Positions 35,911 to 44,071 of a DNA stretch of 64,000 nucleotides are shown one piece after another; the stretch's first letter is position 1; each line of letters starts with the position of its first letter. The position numbers were made by a program, and so were the translations under genes. The notes beneath the pieces were generated by a model. It saw only the letters and a program-made list of their open reading frames with translations. It was not told where the DNA came from and did no database searches. The stretch lies in NCBI GenBank assembly GCA_036522515.1, contig DATDFQ010000054.1, forward strand, positions 39,383 to 103,382. The letters run 5' to 3'. This DNA is from Bacteroidota bacterium (GTDB lineage Bacteria; Bacteroidota; Ignavibacteria; UBA10030; SZUA-254).

Positions 35911-36797
35911 CCGCCCGGATCCGATTCGATCACTTTGCGTTGAATCAGGACGACGCCCAGGATGATCAGCGCGAAGACGAACCCGAGAGCCGCCGCATAC
36001 CCCATGTGGTTGAAAAAGAAGGCCTGGTTATAGATATAGAGCATACCGGAAAGCGTGCTTTGCATCGGTCCGCCCCCGGTGAGCACGTACGGCTCGATAA
36101 ACAAGGAAAAACCGCCGATCGTCGAAAGCACCGCGATCACGATGATCGTCGGGTTGAGCATCGGAAGCGTGATGTGGAGGAATTGCTTTCTCCTTCCTGC
36201 CCCGTCGATCTCGGAGGCCTCATACATCTCTTTCGGGATGTTCTGCAGGCCCACGAGAAAGAGCACGATGTAGATCCCGACGTTCTTCCACGTCGCCATG
36301 ACGGCGATCGAGGGCATCGAGAAGCCGGGATCGACGAGCCACGGGATCCGCGGCAGTCCGACGTCGGTCAGGAGCAGGTTGAGGATGCCGTAATCGAACG
36401 AGTACAATTGCTGCCAGAGGATCGTCACGACGACGCCGGAAACCACCACGGGGAAGAAATAGAGCGCCCGGAACACGCCCCTGAACCTGATTTTCGAATG
36501 GAGGAGGAGAGAAAACCCCAGGGCGACCCCGGCCTGAAGCGGAATGTGGATCGCAAGGAACAACAACGTATTACTCAGCGACTTGTAAAACAGAGGGTCG
36601 CTGAACAGGCGGAGAAAATTCTTCATCCCCACCCACTCCATCGGCGAGACGATGTTCCAGCGGTTGAACATCAGAACGAACGAAAAGATCAGGGGATAGG
36701 CGACGAACGCGAGGAAGAAGATGCAGTAGGGGAGGATGAACCAGTATCCGTTTCGGTCGCTGCGCCTCGCTCTCCGGAAAAGCCACGCTCCCGTCAT
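35907..36797 (-). CDS. Carbohydrate ABC transporter permease, MalF type
   Basis: 296 residues from the ATG at 36797, which overlaps the binding-protein stop by 4 nt. Six helices, starting WFILPYCIFFLAFVAYPLIF. The EAA loop is EMYEASEIDGAGRRKQFLHI. It pairs with the MalG-type permease for sugar import. Confidence 0.94.
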   Translation of the reverse strand: MTGAWLFRRARRSDRNGYWFILPYCIFFLAFVAYPLIFSFVLMFNRWNIVSPMEWVGMKNFLRLFSDPLFYKSLSNTLLFLAIHIPLQAGVALGFSLLLHSKIRFRGVFRALYFFPVVVSGVVVTILWQQLYSFDYGILNLLLTDVGLPRIPWLVDPGFSMPSIAVMATWKNVGIYIVLFLVGLQNIPKEMYEASEIDGAGRRKQFLHITLPMLNPTIIVIAVLSTIGGFSLFIEPYVLTGGGPMQSTLSGMLYIYNQAFFFNHMGYAAALGFVFALIILGVVLIQRKVIESDPGG

Positions 36798-38113
36798 TGG
36801 TTCCACTCGACGATCAACCTTGTTCTCTTCGCCGCATCGCGGATCGCGTCGGCGGGAGACACTCTCCCGTAGACGCAACACGCCTCGTATTCCTGCGAGA
36901 TGGCGTCGAAGATCTCCTGCAGATCCGGAACGGCGTCCATCCCCCGCGTGTAGGGAGCCTGGCGCGCGAAGCTGACCATGACCGGGTTCTTCTCAAAATA
37001 GCTTGAAAAAATCGGGTTCGTCAGAAGGTCGCCCCGCACGGGGATCTGGTTGGCGATCTTCAGAAGCAGGAGGTCGTGCTGCGGGCTGACCAAAAATTTC
37101 ACGAACTCCCACGCCTCCTTCGGGTGCCTCGTCGTGCTGAAGATCGCGATGTTCTTGTAATCCCCCGACGTGTAGACGGGGCCGGTGTGCGAATCGGGGA
37201 CCGGCAGGGGCGCCACGCCGAATTTTATATGCGGGGCGAATTTTTGGACTTGAGACACCTGCCAGGGGCCGGCGAAGTGGGTCGCCTTCTTTTCGAGGTT
37301 GAACGGGTCTCCCCCCTGGAAAAACGTCCTCGGGAAGTACCGGCTCGCGTAGCACTCGCGGAAGAATGAAAAGACCTCGACGGCTTCCCGGTTGTCGAAC
37401 GCCACCTCGTTGTTCCGGAAGAGCATCGAGCCGCCGGAAGCGCCGATGAAGAAGGGGTAGAAGTCGAAGAGGCGCTGCCACCAGATCGGACGTATGTCCC
37501 GCTCCCCCATCCAGACGTCGATCTGCCCGTCCCCGTCGAGGTCGCGGGTCACCTTCTTCGCGGCGGCCAGGTATTGCGAATAGGTCCTCGGTATCGAATC
37601 GACACCCGCCTCGCGGAAGAGGCGTTCGTTGTAAAACATCATGACCGGATTGGTCTTCCAGGGAAGCTGGTAGAGGTGAGAGTCGGAGGCCCGAAACGTC
37701 TCGAGGAGTTCCCGGGGGGTGCGGGAAAGCGCGACTGAATCGAAATCGGGAAACCGGTCGAGCGCGACGAGCCCTCCCGACTGCATGTAATCGTGGAGCG
37801 CGCCGGGCCAGATGTTCGAGCAGACATCGGGGGTGGTCTTGCCGGCGATCGCGGCAAGGAGCACCTCCTCGGTCGATTGGCTCACCGGAATCGGCTGCAT
37901 GCGCACGTGGATGTCGGGGTGAAGCTGATTCCAGGCGGTGACAAGTGTTTCGGCGAGCTCGATCTCCTGCGTGTTGGGAGCCGGCCAGTAAGTGAGCTCG
38001 AAGTTCGGGTCGGGCACCGAACCGCCCGTCTGCTCCCGGGCGCATCCGGACAGGAGGAGTGCCGCGGCGAAGAGGATGAATGAGATTCGCAATCGATTTG
38101 TCATTCGTATCAT
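36794..38113 (-). CDS. Sugar-binding lipoprotein of the ABC importer (family 1 solute-binding protein)
   Basis: 439 residues. A lipoprotein signal ends in LLLSGC with the lipid-bearing Cys at residue 24. The mature part has the family 1 binding-protein pattern: ETLVTAWNQLHPDIHVRMQP, AIAGKTTPDVCSNIWPG, and the hinge-proximal FAGPWQVSQVQKFAPHIKFG. It delivers an oligosaccharide to the adjacent permeases. The ATG at 38113 overlaps the upstream stop by 4 nt; an ATG 9 nt further in is the alternative. Confidence 0.92.
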   Translation of the reverse strand: MIRMTNRLRISFILFAAALLLSGCAREQTGGSVPDPNFELTYWPAPNTQEIELAETLVTAWNQLHPDIHVRMQPIPVSQSTEEVLLAAIAGKTTPDVCSNIWPGALHDYMQSGGLVALDRFPDFDSVALSRTPRELLETFRASDSHLYQLPWKTNPVMMFYNERLFREAGVDSIPRTYSQYLAAAKKVTRDLDGDGQIDVWMGERDIRPIWWQRLFDFYPFFIGASGGSMLFRNNEVAFDNREAVEVFSFFRECYASRYFPRTFFQGGDPFNLEKKATHFAGPWQVSQVQKFAPHIKFGVAPLPVPDSHTGPVYTSGDYKNIAIFSTTRHPKEAWEFVKFLVSPQHDLLLLKIANQIPVRGDLLTNPIFSSYFEKNPVMVSFARQAPYTRGMDAVPDLQEIFDAISQEYEACCVYGRVSPADAIRDAAKRTRLIVEWNQ

Positions 38114-39717
38114 TGTGTCAATGCCTGCCACTCCGGGTCGATCGAGGGGAACGCGGGGCGGGGGAATGTGCCCCCCTTTTTCACGGTATAGATATCGATC
38201 GCCCTCGGATCGAACTCGCCTTCGAGAGGTAGATTCTTCAACTCCTCCTCGCGGATGGCGACCCCAAATTTGTTCTTGAGATGCTGGAGCCGGCGGAGGA
38301 GCCGCTTCGTCAGTTCGCCGGAATAGAAATCGGCGAGGACGCGATCCTTGGCTTGCTCGAAGGAAAGGGTGTCTCCCTTGTCGCCGCGATAGTCCCTCCG
38401 GCGACCACTGTAGTAGCCGCGGAGGGTCGTATCGCTCCACCGGATGGAATCGGAAATCGCCGCACGATCGAGCCGGTAGACGATCTTGTCCTTCCACCAC
38501 TGGAGCTGCTTTCGCACGACCTCCCGCCGTTGGAGTCCTCTGCGTTTTGCGCGGTCAACCAGGAGCTTATCCCTCACCATCCGCCACATGGTTTGCTCGA
38601 GCGAAAGGAAGAACGCGCGGGGCGACGTGCTGTTCAGATTCACAGTGGTTTCCCGCGCATGGTACCAGTCGAGAAATTCCTTCACCGTAAACTTTCGGTC
38701 CGAAAGCGTCACAAGCGTCTCCTTGCCGAGCCTCCTAATATCATGAAAATCGGAGACTCCCCACCGGCGCGCCAAGCGCTCCGCTTCTTTCCACTCGGAG
38801 AATTTCTGAGGGCCGAGGACGATCTCCTCGAGATGGGTCTGGAGGATGTCGAATTGTTTCCGGACGATGACGGGCTTCCGCCCTTCCATCAGACGTTTGA
38901 CGTAGAGATCGGAGAGGGAATCCGATTTTTGTTCCACAAGCGCGCGCTCCACGTCGGAGGCGAGCTTTGCGCTGTCGGTCTGGGTGGCCAGCAGATCGCT
39001 CCCGGCCGCGGCGGCTTTGAGGAGGTAATAGCCGTCGGGGGCGGCGATGGGCGAGGAGACAGAACGAGCCTTGAGCGTATCGACGACGGAGGCGAGCACG
39101 GGGTTCTTTTGATGCAATTTGAAGAGGGTCGTTTCCATCGAGCGGTCCTCGCGCCGGATCGAACCGGGCGCCTCGAGCTGGAAGAGGGAATCGAAGGAAG
39201 CCCCTCCTGCGAGCGCGGCCCGCAGGCTGTCCGCCCGGGCTTTCGTGCGGGCGTAGAGCCAGCGCACGGTGAGCTGGATCGCCGCCTGTTTCATCCCCAG
39301 CAGGAGCTCGTTCCGGGGCACCCGGACCTTGCTCCGGATGTCGTCCTTGTAGAGCTCCTCGGTCGCCAGGTCGCCTTCGACTTCGGCGAGCGATTGCCTC
39401 GCCGCGTCCGATTTGTCGAGGCGGCGTTCGAAGCCTTCAAGCGCAAGGAGTTTTTCGTAGACCATGAAGTTGAGGTAGCGGTGTCGTGAATCCTGTTCGC
39501 GTCTGGGGAACGCCGGGCCGAACTCGTAATTGAACAAAAACTCCTGTGCGGTGATCGGACGGGGGCCCACACGGGCTACGACGATCGACTGGTATTTCGG
39601 ATTGTCAAAAGAGAAGATGGTCCCGGTTTCGCCGCTGCTTTTCGTCTGCGAGAACCCGCCCTGTCCGAAGAGGAGGAGGGCGGATTGGACTGCCGCGATG
39701 ATCGTGTCACGACCCAC
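38110..39717 (-). CDS. SurA/parvulin-like periplasmic folding factor
   Basis: 535 residues from a GTG. It begins with a weak signal (AAVQSALLLFGQGGFSQ), then a SurA/PpiC-type entry (IVVARVGPRPITAQEFLFNY) and long helical regions. A degenerate parvulin-like domain lies at about residues 145-240, shown by RADSLRAALAGGASFDSLFQ and SVSSPIAAPDGYYLLKAA, the pattern of peptidyl-prolyl isomerases. A second helical half with FTVKEFLDWYHARE repeats the entry pattern. It is probably a periplasmic chaperone for outer-membrane or secreted products of this operon. Isomerase activity is uncertain because the parvulin core is degenerate. It starts 8 nt after the PorV-like stop and overlaps the binding-protein gene. 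Confidence 0.72.
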   Translation of the reverse strand: MGRDTIIAAVQSALLLFGQGGFSQTKSSGETGTIFSFDNPKYQSIVVARVGPRPITAQEFLFNYEFGPAFPRREQDSRHRYLNFMVYEKLLALEGFERRLDKSDAARQSLAEVEGDLATEELYKDDIRSKVRVPRNELLLGMKQAAIQLTVRWLYARTKARADSLRAALAGGASFDSLFQLEAPGSIRREDRSMETTLFKLHQKNPVLASVVDTLKARSVSSPIAAPDGYYLLKAAAAGSDLLATQTDSAKLASDVERALVEQKSDSLSDLYVKRLMEGRKPVIVRKQFDILQTHLEEIVLGPQKFSEWKEAERLARRWGVSDFHDIRRLGKETLVTLSDRKFTVKEFLDWYHARETTVNLNSTSPRAFFLSLEQTMWRMVRDKLLVDRAKRRGLQRREVVRKQLQWWKDKIVYRLDRAAISDSIRWSDTTLRGYYSGRRRDYRGDKGDTLSFEQAKDRVLADFYSGELTKRLLRRLQHLKNKFGVAIREEELKNLPLEGEFDPRAIDIYTVKKGGTFPRPAFPSIDPEWQALTQ

Positions 39718-39725
39718 GCATCCTC

Positions 39726-40793
39726 TCAGAACTGGGCGGCGACGGAGAAGGTATGCACGCTCTCCAGCCTCCCCATGTCGCGGTAGGCGTAATCGAACTT
39801 GATCGCGATCGATCCGATGAGGGAGCTGGAGGCGACGCCGACGCCGAGCGAAAGGCCGCCTTCATGGTCGGCGAGGAAAAGCGATTGATACCCTCCCCGG
39901 ATGAAGAGGTACTCCTGCCAGGCGAACTCTGTCCCGACGTTCATGCTCTCATAGTCGTCGCTCGGATGAAGCGCGTCGGCGGCGACCGTCCAGCGGGCCG
40001 TCTCGCTCTTCAGGACGTCGGTCGAGACTCCGAACTGGAAGAGGAGAGGCAGGCTCCACGATTCCAGCTCGATGTCGGTCGGTATCTTGTCGTTCGAGCC
40101 CTGCTTCGTGGGGTCCACACGGATGAAGGTGCGCGTGTCGCGGCCCGCGAGCTGCATATTCGTGCCGAAATTGGAGAGGGTGGCGCCGATCGTCATGCCG
40201 CCGAAGAGATCCGTCTTGAAGGTCGTTCCCGCGTCGAGAGCGAAGGCCTCGGCGCTTTCGTGCCAGATCGATTGCCGGATGTATTTCCCCGTGAATCCGA
40301 TTGAAAACCGGTCGGTCAGTTTCCGCGTGTAACTGATCCCCGCGGCCATGTCCCCGGCGCTGAAGAATTCGCCTGTCCCCTCGGGAAGTTCGACGGTCCG
40401 GACTTTCATGTCGTCCATCGAAAGGGAGGTAAAGCTGAGGCCGAGCGTTCCAAACCTGCCGAGAGGAAGGACGAAGCCGCCGAAGTCGAACCTGGTTCCC
40501 GCGATCCAACCCGTGTGGACGGCGACGAACTGGTTCTGCGTCAGGGAGGCGCTCCCCGCCGGGTTCCAGTAGAGGGACGTCGCGTCGTTGGCGACGCTCA
40601 CGAAGGCGCTTCCCATTCCGATCGCGCCCGCGCCGACCGGAATCTCGAGGAACACCGCGGCATTCGTGGCGGTCTTCGAGACGTCGCTGACAAAGCTCTG
40701 GCCCGAAACCCGCAGAGGGGCCGCCAGCGCGATCGCCAGCGACAGCAGCATTGCGATTCGCTTCGGGGGGATATTTCCGGGCGTGATGCTCAT
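39726..40793 (-). CDS. PorV/PorQ family outer-membrane protein
   Basis: 355 residues, start at 40793 overlapping the upstream stop by 4 nt. A signal peptide (AMLLSLAIALAAPLRVSGQ) is followed by a FadL-like barrel with the family entry LEIPVGAGAIGMGSAFVSVA and NDATSLYWNPAGSASLTQNQ. PorV and PorQ act with the T9SS in cargo release and attachment; many paralogues occur in FCB genomes next to TonB receptors. Here it probably serves the surface proteins encoded upstream, though a transport role is also possible. Confidence 0.88.
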   Translation of the reverse strand: MSITPGNIPPKRIAMLLSLAIALAAPLRVSGQSFVSDVSKTATNAAVFLEIPVGAGAIGMGSAFVSVANDATSLYWNPAGSASLTQNQFVAVHTGWIAGTRFDFGGFVLPLGRFGTLGLSFTSLSMDDMKVRTVELPEGTGEFFSAGDMAAGISYTRKLTDRFSIGFTGKYIRQSIWHESAEAFALDAGTTFKTDLFGGMTIGATLSNFGTNMQLAGRDTRTFIRVDPTKQGSNDKIPTDIELESWSLPLLFQFGVSTDVLKSETARWTVAADALHPSDDYESMNVGTEFAWQEYLFIRGGYQSLFLADHEGGLSLGVGVASSSLIGSIAIKFDYAYRDMGRLESVHTFSVAAQF

Positions 40794-43700
40794 TTCATGA
40801 TCGCAAATTTGTCGATGTGGGTTCCGAGGCCGGGGGCATCGACATGATAGGCGTAGACGCCGTACGCGATGTTCGTCCCGTCGCGCGACAGAAGGTCCCA
40901 CGGCTCCTGGCCGTCGTCGATCGTCCCGTCGTGAGTCAACGTCTGGACGAGGTGGCCGCTCAGCGTGTAGATGCGGATCGTGCACTGGCGGGGGAGGTGG
41001 ATGAAATAGATTCTGCGCTCACCCCGTCCCGCGGTTGTGGTGAACGGTTCCCACGAGGCCGCGCCGACATAGGGGTTCGGAACGACGGCGATCTTCGCCA
41101 GCTGGCTTTTGGCCAGCGAAGCGTCGACCCGCGCCGCCTTCGGGGTGAACTCGAACGATTCGCCGGTCCGGAAGGGCTTGCGCGTCACGATCCGGAAGAC
41201 ATCTCCCGTTTGGGGGGCGCGCTGGAGCTCCGGACGGATCGAGGTGTCCTGGAACATGCTCATCGACCATCCGAACTTCGCCCTCGCGAAGCTCGGCGTT
41301 CGCTTGCCCGCCGAGTCTCCGAACGCGAGGAACACGGCGTCGGTATCTCCCGGCGGGGCGTTGAAGAGCGAATCGTTGTTGTTGTCCTGGAAGACGAACT
41401 GGAAATGGTCGAGATTCTCCGTCAGGTCCTTGATGACGATATTGGACGGCTGCGGAGGGCTGAAGCTGGAGCGCGGAAGGCCGAGGTCGCCCGAGTCGGG
41501 CTCCACAAACCTGATTTCAAAGTCGGCCGGGTAGTCGACTCTCCGCGGTCCGTACGCGTTGGCGTAGCGCGAATCGAAGCCGATCTGAACGACATAATTG
41601 CTGTTCCCGTTGACCCACCCGGTCTTGCTGTGATCGATCTGGACGAGCGAGTCGTTCGCGATGTTGATCGCCATTCCCTGAACGAACGGGGTCTGCTGGG
41701 GGCTGGTGATCAGCTTCGTGAGGGGGACGAGCGTGTCCCCGCCCGCCTTGTCGACGATCCGGTAGTAGGGCTCCGTGTTGTTATGAAAAGCCGAGGAATC
41801 CTGGAATTCAAGATGAAGCGTGTGGTTGTCCTTCAACGAATCGGGATCGAGCAGGTCGATCGAGACGGTTCCCGTCCCCGGCCCGCTGGCGATGAAGTCG
41901 CGTATCTGCGGGTTGACATACCCGGCCGAAGGCGTCCGCGGCGTGACGATCGCCGTGTTCAGGTCCGTTTTCAACTGCCCGGTCGCGGCGTCCAGCTTGA
42001 TGATCGTCGGGGTCTCCGAGGGGGGGATGCCGATGAATTCTCCCGAAACGGTCGTGGTCGTGAACCCCTGGTCGTACGCGCTCACCGCGTAGTAATAGGT
42101 CTGGCCGTTCTGGACCGTCGAGTCGACGAACGAGTGCTGCAGCCCCCGGTCGGTGCCGAGATAGAACGGCGCCCCGTTCACCAGGATCGGATGGACCCCC
42201 TTCACGCCGTCGACGAGGTCGTACTGGGCGAGGGGCTGGCGGTAGACCGGCTCCCCGAAGGCGTCGGTGATGATCTTGTCTTCGAGAAAATTGCGCTCGG
42301 TGCTCCGGTAGATCTTGTACCCCTCGAAATTGTATTTCTGGTAGAACGCGTCGAACGTCTGTTCCGCGCGGTTGTCCCAGTAGAGGGTGACGCGGTGATC
42401 GCCCGCGATCGCCTTGAGGCGGGGCTTGTCCGGAGGCTTCGCGAAGTGATAATTGGCGTTGTAAATCTGCTGGACGGTGCGCTTTCTTCTGAAGAGGTCG
42501 TCCGCGTTCAGGCCGAAGATGAGGCCCATGGAAAACCGCTCGGTCGCGCCGGTCTGCTGAAGCTGCCCCGTCTGGATGCTGTAGGTCCGGCGGCCCGAGA
42601 GATGGAAGAGATAGCTCGAAAAGTAATTCGCGAGGTTGACGCCCACAAGCTGCTGGCCGTGCGGGGGAGGGAGCGAAGTGAGGGCGGTCCAGTTGCGCTC
42701 GTCGTTGTTCAGGTCGTAGGTGTGCACGGCCGCGATGAGGAACCCGGTCAGCCCGAGCTGGTCCGATTCGTCCTTGTCGAGCAGTCCGAAATTGGGCTCG
42801 CCCTGCTCCGGTTTCCCGTCCGCCTCGCTTCCGTCGATGTCGGGACCGGCATACCCCTCGTCAAGGGGGCCGATGCCGTCCGAGCCGACGTCGTCGTTCA
42901 GAGGCTCTCCCGGATCCCACGTCCCGTTACGGTTCAGGTCGGTGTAGCTTCTCCAGTTGCAGTTCTCGTCTGCGTCCCAATGCGGCTTCCAGGAATATCC
43001 GTAAAACTGCCGGAAGCGCGCGGTGTCCTGCTGGACGTCGACGAGGAACGGGTCCTGCGCCGGGTCGGAGATGAACCGGGTGGCGTCGTTATCACGCCTC
43101 TCGTCGGTCAATCCGTCGTGATCGTTGTCGAAATGGTCGGAGGATATTCCGGGGCTCTCGAGGAACGCATACCCTGCGTAGCCGACCGGGCTCCAGTGCC
43201 CGGGACTTCCGAACGGGACGGTTGACCAGGCGTACGAAAGATTGAGGAGCTGATCGTAATCCCCGGCGTTGTTCGAGGAATTGTCGTGTCCGCCGATCCC
43301 CCAATCCACATACTGGGCGAAGACCGTCTTGTCGTAATCGGTGGTCCCCATGTTGGTGATCTCGTAGTACCAGAAGATCACGTCTTCGGCCAGGACCTGC
43401 GACCACTGGAACCCGCGCGCGTGAACCTGCATGCCGAGCCCTCCGCGCGAAGTGTCGTCCGCGTCGGGCCGGTAGTTATACCTGTTGATGTAGTCGCGGT
43501 CCTCGTTGTCGTCGAAGACGAAATAACTTTCGAGGTCCGCGTTCAGCACGCCCTTGCCGAAGAATCCGTTCCAGTACCCGTCCCAGTCGTTCGGCCGGTC
43601 GGGCCAGTGGGGGGGCCAGGTGCCCGGTTCGCTGCTCTGCGCCGGGGTCGTCGCGAACCGGTTGTCGTATCCGGGCAGCGGCCACCAGCCGTAGGCGACC

Positions 43701-44059
43701 GTGGTCGCCACGTTCTGGCGCGTGTATTCGTAATAGTTGGTCTCGAGCGGGTGGAAGGTGTTGCCGAGCTGATCGTGGGCTTCCGCCTGGACGATGATCG
43801 CGACTCCGTCCAGGTAGGTGTGATTGGTCCCCTTCGGCCAGACTCCGCTGTGGGTCGGGTCGAATTGCCAGTCGGCGATCTCGCCGTAGTTGTAATAGAT
43901 CGTTTCCACGAGATTCCCGTCCATTGATCCTTTTCTCTTCAGGAAGTGGTTCCCTTTGTTCTGGTCGACAACCCGCTGGGCGACGGCGAGCTGTACCGCG
44001 AAGAGCGCGGAAACAAGGAACAGGATGAGCGATTGAAGACGATACCGCCGGTCGTGCAT
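40790..44059 (-). CDS. Large secreted surface protein with FN3-like domain and T9SS-type C-terminus
   Basis: 1089 residues. A signal peptide (LILFLVSALFAVQLAVAQ) leads to an Asp/Asn/Tyr/Trp-rich N-terminal half with acidic calcium-like loops (DHFDNDHDGLTDERRDND, DDNEDRDYINRY). A fibronectin III-like domain lies near residues 540-665 (RLKAIAGDHRVTLYWDNRAE ... YYYAVSAYDQGF). The C-terminus is a FlgD/T9SS-like sheet (IRIYTLSGHLVQTL ... GVYAYHVDAPG). Similar proteins lie between TonB receptors and PorV-like genes in FCB bacteria; their function is not established. A surface glycan-binding or capture role replacing SusD is a reasonable guess. It starts about 12 nt after the TonB receptor stop. Confidence 0.75.
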   Translation of the reverse strand: MHDRRYRLQSLILFLVSALFAVQLAVAQRVVDQNKGNHFLKRKGSMDGNLVETIYYNYGEIADWQFDPTHSGVWPKGTNHTYLDGVAIIVQAEAHDQLGNTFHPLETNYYEYTRQNVATTVAYGWWPLPGYDNRFATTPAQSSEPGTWPPHWPDRPNDWDGYWNGFFGKGVLNADLESYFVFDDNEDRDYINRYNYRPDADDTSRGGLGMQVHARGFQWSQVLAEDVIFWYYEITNMGTTDYDKTVFAQYVDWGIGGHDNSSNNAGDYDQLLNLSYAWSTVPFGSPGHWSPVGYAGYAFLESPGISSDHFDNDHDGLTDERRDNDATRFISDPAQDPFLVDVQQDTARFRQFYGYSWKPHWDADENCNWRSYTDLNRNGTWDPGEPLNDDVGSDGIGPLDEGYAGPDIDGSEADGKPEQGEPNFGLLDKDESDQLGLTGFLIAAVHTYDLNNDERNWTALTSLPPPHGQQLVGVNLANYFSSYLFHLSGRRTYSIQTGQLQQTGATERFSMGLIFGLNADDLFRRKRTVQQIYNANYHFAKPPDKPRLKAIAGDHRVTLYWDNRAEQTFDAFYQKYNFEGYKIYRSTERNFLEDKIITDAFGEPVYRQPLAQYDLVDGVKGVHPILVNGAPFYLGTDRGLQHSFVDSTVQNGQTYYYAVSAYDQGFTTTTVSGEFIGIPPSETPTIIKLDAATGQLKTDLNTAIVTPRTPSAGYVNPQIRDFIASGPGTGTVSIDLLDPDSLKDNHTLHLEFQDSSAFHNNTEPYYRIVDKAGGDTLVPLTKLITSPQQTPFVQGMAINIANDSLVQIDHSKTGWVNGNSNYVVQIGFDSRYANAYGPRRVDYPADFEIRFVEPDSGDLGLPRSSFSPPQPSNIVIKDLTENLDHFQFVFQDNNNDSLFNAPPGDTDAVFLAFGDSAGKRTPSFARAKFGWSMSMFQDTSIRPELQRAPQTGDVFRIVTRKPFRTGESFEFTPKAARVDASLAKSQLAKIAVVPNPYVGAASWEPFTTTAGRGERRIYFIHLPRQCTIRIYTLSGHLVQTLTHDGTIDDGQEPWDLLSRDGTNIAYGVYAYHVDAPGLGTHIDKFAIMK

Positions 44060-44071
44060 GCGACTCCAGTG

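Noticed and set aside
40817..43225. A long plus-strand frame opposite the FN3 surface protein
   Set aside because: Shadow of the real minus-strand gene, with no signal peptide, motif or ribosome site.
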